A stretch of DNA of 40,953 bases from contig JAFMHK010000029.1 in NCBI GenBank assembly GCA_017854585.1, positions 1 through 40,953 on the forward strand, read 5' to 3'. Source of the stretch: Paracoccaceae bacterium (lineage in GTDB: Bacteria > Pseudomonadota > Alphaproteobacteria > Rhodobacterales > Rhodobacteraceae). The first letter of the stretch is position 1. Each line of letters begins with the position of its first letter. Below, piece by piece: positions 18,644 through 28,446 of this stretch. A program made the translations under genes and the position numbers. A model generated the notes under the pieces. That model saw only the letters and a program-made list of their open reading frames with translations. It was not told the origin of the DNA and ran no database searches.

Positions 18644-19935
18644 TCCGCCGCGATCTCGACCTTACCGCCACGCTTGACCTGAATCCGATCCTCGATCTCG
18701 TGCCGGAAATGCCGGATCAGACCCTGAATCGGCCATGCGGCCGCATCGCCAAGCGCACAGATCGTGTGGCCCTCGACCTGCTTGGTGACGTCCAGCAGCA
18801 TGTCGATCTCCTCGACCTCCGCATCGCCCTTCACCAATCGGTCCATGACCCGCATCATCCACCCGGTGCCTTCACGGCAAGGCGTGCACTGGCCGCAGCT
18901 TTCGTGCTTGTAGAATTTGGCCAACCGCCAGATCGCCTTGATGATGTCGGTCTGGTTGTCCATCACGATCACGGCGGCCGTCCCAAGCCCGGAGCGTTGT
19001 TCGCGCAACCAGTCAAAATCCATGATCGCACCTTCGCGCATCACGTGACCGGGCAGGCAAGGCACCGAAGATCCGCCGGGGATCACCGCCTTGAGGTTAT
19101 CCCACCCGCCGCGAATGCCACCACAATGGCGCTCTATCAACTCATCGAAGGGGATGCTCATTTCCTCCTCGACCACGCAAGGGTTGTTCACATGGCCCGA
19201 AATCGCGAACAGCTTGGTTCCCGCGTTGTTCGGGCGACCGAATCCGGCGAACCATTCTGCGCCACGGCGCAGGATCGTTGGCACCACCGCAATCGATTCG
19301 ACATTGTTCACAGTGGTCGGGCAACCATACAGCCCCGCGCCCGCCGGAAACGGCGGCTTCATCCGCGGCATGCCCTTCTTGCCCTCAAGGCTTTCAAGCA
19401 AGGCGGTTTCCTCGCCGCAGATATAGGCGCCGGCTCCGTGATGAAGATAGAGGTCGAAATCCCACCCCGATCCGGCGGCGTTCTTGCCCAGCAGGCCGTT
19501 ATCATAGCATTCGTCGATCGCCGCCTGCAGGGCCTCGCGTTCGCGGATATATTCACCGCGAATGTAGATGTAGGAGACGTTGGCGTTCATCGCGAACGCC
19601 GCGATCAGGCACCCTTCGATCAGCGTATGCGGATCGTTGCGCATGATTTCGCGATCTTTGCAGGTGCCGGGTTCGGATTCGTCCGCATTCACAACCAGAT
19701 ACGATGGACGGCCATCGCTTTCCTTGGGCATGAACGACCATTTCAGACCTGTTGGAAAGCCCGCGCCGCCGCGTCCCCGCAGGCCGCTTGCCTTCATGAT
19801 CTCCACGATCTTGTCACGGCCAAGTTTTACCAGATCGCCGGTGCCATCCCAATGGCCGCGCGCCTTGGCGCCTGCAAGGGAACGGTCGTGCATGCCGTAA
19901 ATGTTGGTGAAAATCCGGTCTTTGTCCTGAAGCAT
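18640..19935 (-). CDS. nuoF: NADH-quinone oxidoreductase subunit F
   Basis: NADH-oxidising flavoprotein subunit of complex I (431 residues) with FMN and cluster N3. Visible are the NADH/FMN loop [10 protein letters not shown] (54-63), [14 protein letters not shown] (83-96), [18 protein letters not shown] and the [4Fe-4S] ligands Cys347, Cys350, Cys353 (CGQCTPC) with Cys393 ([13 protein letters not shown]). Length is normal. It follows the DUF5337-like gene by 71 bases, and its stop overlaps the start of the DUF3291 gene by 4 bases. Confidence 0.97.
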   Translation of the reverse strand: MLQDKDRIFTNIYGMHDRSLAGAKARGHWDGTGDLVKLGRDKIVEIMKASGLRGRGGAGFPTGLKWSFMPKESDGRPSYLVVNADESEPGTCKDREIMRNDPHTLIEGCLIAAFAMNANVSYIYIRGEYIREREALQAAIDECYDNGLLGKNAAGSGWDFDLYLHHGAGAYICGEETALLESLEGKKGMPRMKPPFPAGAGLYGCPTTVNNVESIAVVPTILRRGAEWFAGFGRPNNAGTKLFAISGHVNNPCVVEEEMSIPFDELIERHCGGIRGGWDNLKAVIPGGSSVPCLPGHVMREGAIMDFDWLREQRSGLGTAAVIVMDNQTDIIKAIWRLAKFYKHESCGQCTPCREGTGWMMRVMDRLVKGDAEVEEIDMLLDVTKQVEGHTICALGDAAAWPIQGLIRHFRHEIEDRIQVKRGGKVEIAAE

Positions 19936-20006
19936 GTCTCAGTCCTGGTCTGTTGCGTGCCACGGGGTCTACCCGCAGCCGGTCCATGGGGGAAAGGCAA
20001 GGGTCT

Positions 20007-20237
20007 CTACCCGGCCTTTCGCGCTTTCCACACCCAATACGTCACTATCAAAGCCCAGACCAGTGCGGCAATCGCCGCAAGGTCGAAAAGAAATACCAAG
20101 CGGACAGGCCAACCCAGTTGGCTGCCCATGAATTGTGCGCCCATCCAGATGATCATGGTTGCAGCCATCACAAAGGCGGCGCGGCGGATCTGGCGGCGCA
20201 ACGGCGCATCGGGATCGGGATCGGTCGGCGGGGTCAT
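20007..20237 (-). CDS. DUF5337-like two-helix membrane protein
   Basis: A 76-residue protein. ATG 20237 was chosen because GAGG lies 6 bases upstream; ATG 20243 is in frame but too close to that site. An N-terminal acidic Pro/Asp segment (PPTDPDPDAPLRRQIRR) is followed by two transmembrane helices (FVMAATMIIWMGAQFMG and VFLFDLAAIAALVWALIVTY) and a basic KARKAG end. From memory it fits DUF5337, a small family seen in nuo operons of Rhodobacterales. It lies between the 214-aa protein and nuoF. Function unknown; an assembly or accessory membrane subunit would be a guess. Confidence 0.7.
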   Translation of the reverse strand: MTPPTDPDPDAPLRRQIRRAAFVMAATMIIWMGAQFMGSQLGWPVRLVFLFDLAAIAALVWALIVTYWVWKARKAG

Positions 20238-20389
20238 CGGCATCCTCGGGTCGGTCACGCGCACGGCAACGTAGGGAACCACGCACAGGTTGCGGACTTA
20301 TCCGGCCTGATGCGTCTGGTCCACCCCGGCCTTCACCGTCAGAACGTCAACCATGCGCCCAAAGGCCGTCAGCCCAACCCGATATGGCG

Positions 20390-21034
20390 TCAGTAGACGC
20401 CGCCCTTGTCGACCTTGCGCGAAAACTCCGTATCGCCACCACCCGCCAAAAGCTTGGCCTGTTCGACCCAGTTGTCGCGGCTGACACGGCCCTTGAAGCC
20501 TTCGAGGTTCTGATCGACCCACGCGACCTCGTCCCCGCTCCAGGCTGCGACCTGATCAAAGTGATAGAACCCCATGCCGTTCAGCATCGCCTCCATCTTG
20601 GGGCCGACGCCCTTGATCTTCTTGAGATCATCGGCTTTGCCACCACGCGGTCCGTCCAACGTGACAGGGCGGGACCCCTCAGCGCTGGCTGGCGCGGCGG
20701 CGGGTGCCGGGGCTGCGGCCGGGGCGGCTGGCGCGGCAACCGGGGCGGCTGGTGCCTTTTCGGATGTTGCTTTCGGGGCTGGCGCGGTTGTCGCACCGAC
20801 GGTGCCGGGCCGCACGCCCGCAGTGCCCGGCATAACCGGACCCGCCATCGGACGACAGACGCTCAAAGACAACAGCGCACCAAGCCCGACGGACATCAAG
20901 CCGCCGGCGAACACGCCCTGCACAAGGCTCCAGCCACCCAAGACCATTAAGCCCACGCCGGCGAATGCACCTGCCAAAAGTCCCACACCCCAGCAGGTGG
21001 CGACGCAGATCAGCTTACCCGAATTATCATTCAT
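20390..21034 (-). CDS. Membrane-anchored helix-hairpin-helix protein (214 aa) in nuo
   Basis: Start ATG 21034 has GGGGGA 8 bases upstream. Residues 8-60 form two hydrophobic helices bounded by Cys10 and Cys60, residues 61-122 are an Ala/Pro linker, and residues 126-196 form a helix-hairpin-helix-like domain (ADDLKKIKGVGPKMEAMLNG, then [12 protein letters not shown]). The last domain is very similar to residues 285-350 of NuoE, encoded two genes upstream: about 46 of 73 positions are identical in my hand alignment. The two-helix part resembles the 83-aa neighbour. HHH domains of this type often bind DNA or protein; here protein contact is more plausible than DNA contact, but this is inference. 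It could tether or help assemble the peripheral arm. Confidence 0.8.
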   Translation of the reverse strand: MNDNSGKLICVATCWGVGLLAGAFAGVGLMVLGGWSLVQGVFAGGLMSVGLGALLSLSVCRPMAGPVMPGTAGVRPGTVGATTAPAPKATSEKAPAAPVAAPAAPAAAPAPAAAPASAEGSRPVTLDGPRGGKADDLKKIKGVGPKMEAMLNGMGFYHFDQVAAWSGDEVAWVDQNLEGFKGRVSRDNWVEQAKLLAGGGDTEFSRKVDKGGVY

Positions 21035-21110
21035 CAATCAGTTCCCCCGTAGCGATACTGGTTTTTGTGCCTTCAGTATTAGCGCGGGAAAATCCGCCTG
21101 TCTCCTGCCG

Positions 21111-21362
21111 TCATGACAAATTGTCGCTGCCTGTGACCTTCCCGCGCTTGGCGGCGGCCAAAGCATCCAGATCCGTGCAGAATAGCAGCGCAAGCACCCA
21201 GCCCATCACAAGCGTCGTCCCCAACCCGGCAAAGGCGCCAATCAGAACCCAAAGCCCCAAAAGGCCAACGGCAATCAGCGTCACGGTCAGCCCGGTAATG
21301 GCCGCCAGCGTCCAGATGACGATCTGACAAAAAAATCTGCGTCCGGTGATATTCTTTTCCAA
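21111..21362 (-). CDS. Small two-helix membrane protein (83 aa) next to nuoE
   Basis: An 83-residue ORF using a TTG start (codon at 21360-21362); an ATG 14 bases upstream is out of frame. It holds two hydrophobic helices between Cys12 and Cys62 and a polar basic tail (AAAKRGKVTGSDNLS). Aligned without gaps to the 214-aa neighbour, both proteins have Cys-to-Cys spacing of exactly 50, a shared Trp five residues after the first Cys, several matching Gly, and FAG in the same place (13 of 51 identical by hand). It lies between nuoE and the 214-aa gene with gaps of about 95 and 76 bases. No known family. Confidence 0.6.
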   Translation of the reverse strand: MEKNITGRRFFCQIVIWTLAAITGLTVTLIAVGLLGLWVLIGAFAGLGTTLVMGWVLALLFCTDLDALAAAKRGKVTGSDNLS

Positions 21363-21457
21363 GTCCCTGCCCTCATTCGACCCGGCACATCACCGGGGTC
21401 GCAGAGGTAGCAGGCAAGCGGGGCGGGTCGACCAAGGACGCTGCGACAGATCGCCCG

Positions 21458-22528
21458 CTATTGGCCCGAAGCAAAGCCGGCGGCTTGTCCGATCCAGTCG
21501 TCGCGCTCGATCCGGCCCTTGAATTTCAGCCGCGCATCGACCCAGGCCACCTGTTCCGGCGTCCAGGCCGCGATCTGATCGAAATGATAGAACCCCATCT
21601 CGTTCAGCACGCCCTCCAGCTTGGGGCCGACGCCGCTGATCCGCTTGAGATCATCGGCCCCGCCTTTACGCGGCGCTTCCAGGCGCACGGGCGCGGCTTC
21701 GGTGACAGCGGGCGCGGGCGCGGCTGGTGCTGCGGCCTTTTTGGCTCGGTTCGCCGGGACCGGGCGCGCCGGTTCTTGCGGCACGGTCGGCCGCGCGGCG
21801 ACCGTGGCGGCGTCACCCGACTGACGCCCCCAGTTTGCCACCAATGGCACCTCGGTCCCGTCGATACGCTTGATCGTGTCGCCAATGTCCGTCGCCATCC
21901 GGGCCGAGATGTTCAGGCTGTCGCGCCCGCCCTCGTGCGCGGTCAGGCTGGTCAGGCCACCTGCGGGTTCCGAGGCATAGCGCCCGTTCTGCGGCCCCGG
22001 CGTGGGCACGCGCCCCGCTGCCATCTCATCGATGATATGGGTCAGCTTTTCGACCGTCAGATCTTCGTAGTAATCCTTGCCGATCTGGGCCATCGGCGCG
22101 TTCGCGCATGCCCCAAGGCATTCCACTTCTTCCCAACTGAACTTGCCATCGGCGCTCAGTTTATGGGCCTGTTTTGCGATCTTATCCTTGCAGACGGCCA
22201 CGAGATCCTCGGCCCCACAAATCATGCAGCTTGTCGTGCCGCAGACCTGAACGTGCGCGACGCTGCCCACCGGTTGCAGTTGGAACATGAAATAAAACGT
22301 CGCCACCTCAAGCCCGCGAATATGGGCCATGCCCAGCATGTCGCAGACATGTTCGATGGCCGGGCGGGTCAACCACCCCTCCTGCTCCTGCGCGCGCCAC
22401 AACAGCGGGATGATGGCGCTGGCCTGCCGCCCGTCGGGATATTTGGTGATCTGCGCCTCGGCCCAGGCCTGATTGGCGGGCGTGAACGCAAAGCTGTCTG
22501 GCTGGTCGGGGTGCAGGCGGCGGAGCAT
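21458..22528 (-). CDS. nuoE: NADH-quinone oxidoreductase subunit E with C-terminal HHH extension
   Basis: Thioredoxin-fold [2Fe-2S] (cluster N1a) subunit of complex I that pairs with NuoF. Cluster ligands are Cys96 and Cys101 ([10 protein letters not shown]) and Cys137 and Cys141 ([10 protein letters not shown]). E. coli NuoE has about 166 residues; this one has 356. Residues 180-280 are a low-complexity Ala/Pro linker that includes a predicted variable region, and residues 285-350 form a helix-hairpin-helix-like domain ([20 protein letters not shown], then [12 protein letters not shown]) nearly copied in the 214-aa protein downstream. I recall that Rhodobacter NuoE is also extended; this was not checked. 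It is separated from nuoD by 105 bases containing a GC hairpin. Confidence 0.95.
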   Translation of the reverse strand: MLRRLHPDQPDSFAFTPANQAWAEAQITKYPDGRQASAIIPLLWRAQEQEGWLTRPAIEHVCDMLGMAHIRGLEVATFYFMFQLQPVGSVAHVQVCGTTSCMICGAEDLVAVCKDKIAKQAHKLSADGKFSWEEVECLGACANAPMAQIGKDYYEDLTVEKLTHIIDEMAAGRVPTPGPQNGRYASEPAGGLTSLTAHEGGRDSLNISARMATDIGDTIKRIDGTEVPLVANWGRQSGDAATVAARPTVPQEPARPVPANRAKKAAAPAAPAPAVTEAAPVRLEAPRKGGADDLKRISGVGPKLEGVLNEMGFYHFDQIAAWTPEQVAWVDARLKFKGRIERDDWIGQAAGFASGQ

Positions 22529-22568
22529 GGCGGCGGTATCCTTGGTCTTCAGGCCGGGGCGTTTACGG

Positions 22569-22585
22569 CGCGCGCGGCGCGCGCG
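22569..22585. repeat. GC hairpin in the nuoD-nuoE gap
   Basis: CGCGCGC (22569-22575) and GCGCGCG (22579-22585) form a perfect 7-bp stem with a GGC loop in the 105-base space between nuoD and nuoE. Next to it (22588-22606) is GCCTCCGGCGGGGATATTT. I recall this short sequence as recurring between genes in Rhodobacteraceae; only one copy was noticed in this window. It could affect mRNA stability or local attenuation. Confidence 0.45.
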
Positions 22586-22633
22586 GATGCCTCCGGCGGG
22601 GATATTTTCAAAACACGGAAAGAGGACCGAAAG

Positions 22634-23872
22634 TTAGCGATCCACTTCCCCGAACACGATATCGAGCGACCCCAGAATGGCCGACACATCCGCCAACTGG
22701 TGCCCCTTGCACAGGTAATCCATCGCCTGCAGATGCGCGAAGCCCGGTGCGCGAAGTTTGACGCGGTAGGGTTTGTTGGTTCCATCTGCCACCAGATAGA
22801 CGCCAAATTCTCCCTTCGGCGCCTCAACCGCCACGTAAATCTCACCCTCGGGCACGTGAAAGCCCTCAGTATAGAGTTTGAAGTGGTGGATCAGCGCCTC
22901 CATCGAGGTTTTCATGTCGCCACGTGCGGGCGGCGTGATCTTGCCACGCGCCATCACCTCACCGGGTTCATTGCGCAGTTTTTCACAGGCCTGATGGATG
23001 ATGTGGATCGACTGAAGCATTTCCTCCATCCGGCACAGGTAGCGGTCATAACAATCACCGTTCTTACCCACCGGGATCTGGAAGGCGAACTCATCATAGC
23101 ATTCATAGGGCTGCGCCCGGCGCAGATCCCATGCCATGCCCGATCCGCGCACCATCACACCCGAAAACGCCCAGTCCAGTGCGTCGGTTTCGGACACAAC
23201 GCCGATATCGGCGTTCCGCTGCTTGAATATCCGGTTTTCGGTCAGGAGCCCGTCGATGTCGGCCAGAATTGCAGGAAACGCCTTGGCCCAGCTGTCGATA
23301 TCCTCGATCAGGTCTGGCGGCAGGTCCTGGTGCACGCCACCGGGCCGGAAATAGGCCGCATGCAGACGCGCGCCACTGGCCCGTTCGTAAAAGATCATCA
23401 GCTTTTCGCGTTCCTCGAACCCCCACAAAGGCGGGGTCAATGCCCCCACGTCCATGGCTTGCGTGGTCACGTTCAGCAGGTGGTTCAGGATGCGCCCGAT
23501 CTCGCAATAAAGCACGCGGATCAATTGCGCGCGGCGGGGCACTGTTGTGCCGGTCATCTTCTCGATCGCCAGGCACCAGGCGTGTTCCTGATTCATCGTA
23601 CCCACGTAATCCAGCCGGTCGAAATATGGCAGGTTCTGCAGATACGTCCGGCTTTCCATCAGCTTTTCGGTGCCACGGTGCAGCAGGCCGATATGCGGGT
23701 CGCAGCGTTCACAGATTTCGCCGTCCAGTTCCAGCACCAGACGCAGCACGCCGTGCGCCGCCGGGTGCTGCGGGCCGAAGTTGATGTTGAAATTACGGAT
23801 CTTCTGTTCGCCGGTCCGGGCGTCGGTCGATCCGTCGTCATAGGTGTTCGTACGAATGTCGCCGTCCATCAT
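22634..23872 (-). CDS. nuoD: NADH-quinone oxidoreductase subunit D
   Basis: 49-kDa-type subunit of complex I lining the quinone site, related to the NiFe-hydrogenase large subunit but lacking the nickel ligands. The 412-residue product has [14 protein letters not shown] (32-45) with the quinone-site His, [28 protein letters not shown] and the C-terminal DIVFGEVDR end. The start ATGATG at 23872 overlaps the nuoC stop by 4 bases. Length is normal; nuoC and nuoD are separate genes here, not fused as in E. coli. Confidence 0.97.
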   Translation of the reverse strand: MMDGDIRTNTYDDGSTDARTGEQKIRNFNINFGPQHPAAHGVLRLVLELDGEICERCDPHIGLLHRGTEKLMESRTYLQNLPYFDRLDYVGTMNQEHAWCLAIEKMTGTTVPRRAQLIRVLYCEIGRILNHLLNVTTQAMDVGALTPPLWGFEEREKLMIFYERASGARLHAAYFRPGGVHQDLPPDLIEDIDSWAKAFPAILADIDGLLTENRIFKQRNADIGVVSETDALDWAFSGVMVRGSGMAWDLRRAQPYECYDEFAFQIPVGKNGDCYDRYLCRMEEMLQSIHIIHQACEKLRNEPGEVMARGKITPPARGDMKTSMEALIHHFKLYTEGFHVPEGEIYVAVEAPKGEFGVYLVADGTNKPYRVKLRAPGFAHLQAMDYLCKGHQLADVSAILGSLDIVFGEVDR

Positions 23873-24483
23873 TTCGCCTTCTCCTCGGCCTTCTCGTCAC
23901 CGGGCAGGATGTAATCGGCCCCCTCCCATGGCGACATGAAATCGAACTGGCGGTATTCCTGAACCAGCTTGACCGGCTCATAGACCACGCGTTTCAGCAC
24001 ATCATCATAACGCACTTCGGTATAGCCCGTGGTCGGGAAATCCTTGCGCAAAGGGTGGCCGCGAAACCCGTAGTCAGTCAGCAGGCGACGCAGGTCCGGG
24101 TGGCCACTGAACAAGATGCCGAACATATCGAACACCTCGCGCTCGTACCAGTTGGCCGACGGATGCACGCCGATGATCGAGGGCACAACGTCATCTTCGC
24201 GCACCTGTGCTTTCACGCGGATGCGGTGATTCTGGTACATCGACAGGAAATGCCAGACCAGATCGAACCGTTTGTCCCGGTTCGGGTGATCCACGGCGGT
24301 GATATCCACAAGGCTCGAAAACGCGCAGGTTCTGTCAGTTTTCAGAAACTCGATGAAATCGGGCGCGCGGCTGGCGGCGATCTCGACCGTCAACTGACCG
24401 AACGAAATGTGGTGGCCCAGCATTGCGTCGGGCTGCTTCTCGGCCAGATATTCGGCCAGTTCGCGCAATGATTGATCGTCCAT
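23869..24483 (-). CDS. nuoC: NADH-quinone oxidoreductase subunit C
   Basis: 30-kDa-type peripheral subunit of complex I, 204 residues. Recognisable are [21 protein letters not shown], the conserved [20 protein letters not shown] and the signature [19 protein letters not shown]. The C-terminal KAEEKAK tail is charged and species-variable. It lies 26 bases behind nuoB and is translationally coupled to nuoD by a 4-base overlap. Nothing unusual. Confidence 0.97.
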   Translation of the reverse strand: MDDQSLRELAEYLAEKQPDAMLGHHISFGQLTVEIAASRAPDFIEFLKTDRTCAFSSLVDITAVDHPNRDKRFDLVWHFLSMYQNHRIRVKAQVREDDVVPSIIGVHPSANWYEREVFDMFGILFSGHPDLRRLLTDYGFRGHPLRKDFPTTGYTEVRYDDVLKRVVYEPVKLVQEYRQFDFMSPWEGADYILPGDEKAEEKAK

Positions 24484-24509
24484 GTCAGTCCTCCGAGGCG
24501 CAAGGCCTC

Positions 24510-25399
<890 letters not shown>

Positions 25400-25825
25400 G
25401 GGTGGCCTCCTTGGATCGCGCACCAGCCAGCGCCGCGCGGTTGTCCGGTCACCGCTTGGGATACCCCCACGGCTCAGAAGGGTCAACGGGGCGATGTGCG
25501 GCAAACGCGCGTGCGTCGCCATGCAAAGCCCCCTGAACGCGAGCAGTGCAGGCACGGCAGGCACCGGACCGGCGGCTGGTTAGGTCAGAACAAGCCAGAT
25601 GCACTTGGCCGCACCTGCTGCGGTCGCCATCGATCGCGAATCCAGACGGCGTGGCACGGTTTGCGATGAGCCAATCCGGGGCCCAAGACCTCCGTTGAAT
25701 ATGAAGGGCCCATGCCGTCGCATCGTTCAGGCCATCAGCCAGCGCACCCTTGATCCCTTCACCCCCGCACCAGCGGTGCAAAGCCATCGTGCACTTGTCC
25801 ACGCGGTGGTCTTGCCCCGGCGGCC
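25400..25825. other. Intergenic region upstream of nuoA (426 bases)
   Basis: Separates the end of the liu operon from nuoA, both on the minus strand. It holds the nuo ribosome-binding site and the promoter candidate at 25458-25486. The rest (25487-25825) shows no convincing gene; a 117-residue minus-strand frame lacks family features. A short GTGCA/TGCAC inverted repeat lies about 25776-25794, without a T-run. No tRNA or terminator with a T-run was seen after the ligase stop. Confidence 0.5.
25458..25486 (-). promoter_or_regulatory. Promoter of the nuo operon
   Basis: On the minus strand TTGACC (25486-25481), five of six matches to the -35 consensus, is followed after exactly 17 bases by TATCCC (25463-25458). 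The predicted start near 25451 leaves a leader of about 50 bases to the nuoA GTG with its strong Shine-Dalgarno. No operator palindrome was found beside it. Confidence 0.6.
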
Positions 25826-27391
25826 CTACCCCTCGGCCTTCATCAGGTCCCGCAATTCCCGCCGCAAGATCTTGCCGCTGGCGGATTTCGGCACCGATGG
25901 CACGAACCGGTATTCGGCGGGGTGTTTGTAACGCGCCAACTGCCCTTCCAGATGGGCCTTCAGATCAGCCTCGGACACCTCCGCGCCTGCGGCCTTGACC
26001 ACGAACGCGATGGGAACCTCACCCGCTTCGTCGTTCGCCCGCCCGATCACGGCGGCATCGGCCACACCGGGATGCGCGATCAGCGCTGCCTCCACCTCGG
26101 CGGGGGCCACCTGAAATCCCTTGAACTTGATCAGTTCCTTCAGCCGGTCACGGATGAACATAAAGCCGTCTTCATCGATCACCGCCAGATCGCCGGTCTT
26201 CAGCCATCCGCCCTCGGCCATCGTTTCAGACGTTGCCTGCGGGTTGTTCAGATACCCCTTCATCACCTGCGGCCCGCGCACCCACAGCTCCCCTTCCTCG
26301 CCGGGGGCCATGTCGGCGCCGGTGGTCGGGTCCACGATGCGGCATTCCGTGTTCGGAACCGCCTGCCCGCTGGACCCATGGCGTTCGCCGACGGCATAGG
26401 TCGAATGGCTGACCGGGCTCAACTCCGTCATGCCATAACCCTGAATCGAGCGTGCGCCCAACCGGCGCCCCACTTCAGCCTCGACCTCGGCGCTCAGCGG
26501 TGCGGCGCCGGAAAAAACATACTCCACGGTGCTCATGTCGAATTGCTCCACCATCGGATGCTTGGCCAACGCCAAGGCAACTGGCGGCACGATATAAAGA
26601 CGGTTCACCCGATGCGTCTCGATCAGGCGAAGGAACTGTTCCAGATCGAACCGCGCCATCGTCACCAGCCGCCCCTTGTTGCCCAGAACAAGGTTCATCA
26701 GGACGGTCATTCCGTAGATGTGAAAGAACGGCAAGAAGGCGATGGCCGTCTCGCCGGGCCGCAACTGCGTGGGCACCATCAACTGCTCCACGTTGGTCAC
26801 GATGTTGCGGTGCGTCAGCATCACGCCCTTGGGTTTGCCGGTCGTGCCGCTGGAATAGGGCAGGACCACGTTGAAGTCGTCCAGATCGACGGGCGATTGC
26901 TCCGCCAACGGCTCCCCCATCAGATCTTCCAGCGCAATAGCACCCTCAACGCCGCCGCCGATCACCACAAGGTCATGCACCCCCGTGCCTGCCATCGCCG
27001 CACGGGCCACCTCGGCGAACATCGGCGTTGTGACCAGCACATGAGCCCCGGCATCCATCAATTGATGGTGCACCTCGGGGGCGGTGTAACTCGGGTTGAT
27101 CGTCGTGATGGTGCCACCCGCAAAGGCCACACCGTGAAACACGACCGCGTAATCCGGCACGTTGGGGGCCAGAATGGCCACGGTCTTTCCCGGCGCCCAG
27201 CCACGGGCGGTCAATCCGCCCGCCAGACGCTTGATGCGGTCCATCAACACGCCGCCGGTCATCTGCGTCCCGGTGCCGCCGTCGATCATCACCACCTCGT
27301 CCGTCCGGTCGGCAAACCCTTCAAACAGACGTTCGGTGATGCTCAGATCGCGCAGCGCTATGTCGCTGTAGCGGCACGGATATATGGCCAT
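25826..27391 (-). CDS. AMP-dependent acyl/aryl-CoA ligase, 4-coumarate-CoA-ligase-like
   Basis: ANL-superfamily enzyme forming an acyl-AMP and then an acyl-CoA; 521 residues from ATG 27391, which has GGGAGG 6 bases upstream. Motifs: P-loop YSSGTTGKPKGV (179-190), IQGYGMTELSPVSHS, WLKTGDLAVIDEDGFMFI, the hinge DRLKELIKFKGFQVAPAEVE and the catalytic Lys507 in PKSASGKILRRE. Closest by eye to plant-type 4-coumarate-CoA ligases and fatty-acyl-CoA ligases. The position at the end of the liu operon suggests activation of a free acid such as isovalerate or a related branched or aromatic acid; the substrate cannot be read from sequence. A separate promoter may lie in the 71-base gap upstream. Confidence 0.88.
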   Translation of the reverse strand: MAIYPCRYSDIALRDLSITERLFEGFADRTDEVVMIDGGTGTQMTGGVLMDRIKRLAGGLTARGWAPGKTVAILAPNVPDYAVVFHGVAFAGGTITTINPSYTAPEVHHQLMDAGAHVLVTTPMFAEVARAAMAGTGVHDLVVIGGGVEGAIALEDLMGEPLAEQSPVDLDDFNVVLPYSSGTTGKPKGVMLTHRNIVTNVEQLMVPTQLRPGETAIAFLPFFHIYGMTVLMNLVLGNKGRLVTMARFDLEQFLRLIETHRVNRLYIVPPVALALAKHPMVEQFDMSTVEYVFSGAAPLSAEVEAEVGRRLGARSIQGYGMTELSPVSHSTYAVGERHGSSGQAVPNTECRIVDPTTGADMAPGEEGELWVRGPQVMKGYLNNPQATSETMAEGGWLKTGDLAVIDEDGFMFIRDRLKELIKFKGFQVAPAEVEAALIAHPGVADAAVIGRANDEAGEVPIAFVVKAAGAEVSEADLKAHLEGQLARYKHPAEYRFVPSVPKSASGKILRRELRDLMKAEG

Positions 27392-27431
27392 GGTCGTCCT
27401 CCCCTTTGCCCTCCCTTGGGCGCATCGAAGC

Positions 27432-27459
27432 ACGCTAGCATGGGATATCGGTCGCGCAA
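27432..27459 (-). promoter_or_regulatory. Possible promoter for the acyl-CoA ligase gene
   Basis: On the minus strand TTGCGC (27459-27454) is followed after 16 bases by TAGCGT (27437-27432). The predicted leader is about 35 bases. Matches to the consensus are moderate; the gene could equally be read from the liu promoter. Confidence 0.3.
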
Positions 27460-27462
27460 GGA

Positions 27463-28440
27463 TTAGATATCGAGCACTACTGTCCCCAACTTGTCGCCCG
27501 CCTCAACCAAGGCATGCGCGGAGGCGCAATCGGCAAGGCCGCCGCCCGGCACAACCGCATGGCTCAGGGCGCCGGCCTCAAGCCACGCGGTCAGTTGCGA
27601 TTCACCCGGCGCACGCGCCGCACCGATCAAGCGATAGACGATCAGCATATGCAGCCGGGTATTCTTGAACATGAACGGGTAGAAATCCAACGCCGGCGTC
27701 CGCTCACTGGCCGAGGCATAGCTGGCGATTGTGCCGCTTGGCTTGATCAACGCCAGCGATGCCGCCTGATTAGCTGCGAAATCAACCTCCACGATGCGGT
27801 CGACACCGGCACCATCCGTCATGTCCATGACGGCGGCCGTCACATCGGTATCGCGGTAGTTCACCCATTCCTCAGCCGTCGAATGACGCGCCTTTACTGC
27901 TGATGAAACCGTGGTGATCACGCGCGCGCCGGACAGACGCGCCATCTGGCAGGCATATCGCCCGACGGTGCCCGCACCCCCTGTCACCAGCACCGTTTTC
28001 CCCGCGACCGGGCCGTCGCCACACACCGCCATCCATGCCGTCATCGCCGGAATTCCAAGGCACGCCCCTTCGGCAAACCCGGTGGTGTCGGGAAGCCGCA
28101 CCGCCTGCGCGGCGGGCAGGGCCACATATTCCGCCCCTGTCCCGAACGGGCGCTGCCACTGCGCATTCCACAGCCACACCCGTTCGCCCACGCGGCCCGC
28201 ATCGACCCCCCCGCCAACCGCTTCGATCACGCCTGCCCCGTCCGAATGCGGGATCACGCGCGGGTAATCCATGATGGCCCCGGGCCGCGCGCCCGCCCGC
28301 AGCTTCACGTCCGATGGATTGATTCCCGAGGCATGAATACGCACCAGAACCTCGCCCGGGGCCGGCGCGGGGGTGGCCATATCGCCATGGACCAACGCCT
28401 GATCCGCTGCGCCAAAACCTTCATACCAAACGGCTTTCAT
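27463..28440 (-). CDS. NADPH:quinone oxidoreductase-like, zinc-independent MDR family
   Basis: A 325-residue medium-chain dehydrogenase/reductase. The GroES-like N-terminal domain has GEVLVRIHASGINPSDVKLR and PHSDGAGVIEAVG, and the Rossmann domain shows the dinucleotide motif VLVTGGAGTVGRYACQMA. Zinc-ligand cysteines of alcohol dehydrogenases are lacking, which fits the quinone-oxidoreductase branch (reduction of quinones or enones with NADPH). It lies 6 bases after liuC in the same direction and so is probably part of the leucine operon. A role in reducing an unsaturated intermediate or in detoxification is possible; the substrate is unknown. Confidence 0.87.
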   Translation of the reverse strand: MKAVWYEGFGAADQALVHGDMATPAPAPGEVLVRIHASGINPSDVKLRAGARPGAIMDYPRVIPHSDGAGVIEAVGGGVDAGRVGERVWLWNAQWQRPFGTGAEYVALPAAQAVRLPDTTGFAEGACLGIPAMTAWMAVCGDGPVAGKTVLVTGGAGTVGRYACQMARLSGARVITTVSSAVKARHSTAEEWVNYRDTDVTAAVMDMTDGAGVDRIVEVDFAANQAASLALIKPSGTIASYASASERTPALDFYPFMFKNTRLHMLIVYRLIGAARAPGESQLTAWLEAGALSHAVVPGGGLADCASAHALVEAGDKLGTVVLDI

Positions 28441-28446
28441 CTCAGA

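Noticed and set aside
21461..23914. 817-codon open frame on the plus strand opposite nuoE-nuoD
   Set aside because: It is the antisense shadow of GC-rich genes: its translation is His/Arg/Gln/Asp-rich, crosses two firm genes and their gap, and shows no domain.
25400..25564. 55-residue N-terminal extension of NuoA
   Set aside because: A perfect AAGGAGG precedes GTG 25399, which gives the normal 121-residue protein.
25449..25802. 117-aa minus-strand frame upstream of nuoA
   Set aside because: No family features, Cys/Arg/Ala-rich, and its end covers the probable nuo promoter.
25922..27466. 514-codon plus-strand frame opposite the acyl-CoA ligase
   Set aside because: Same reasoning: it mirrors a certain gene, with His/Gly/Arg-rich composition.
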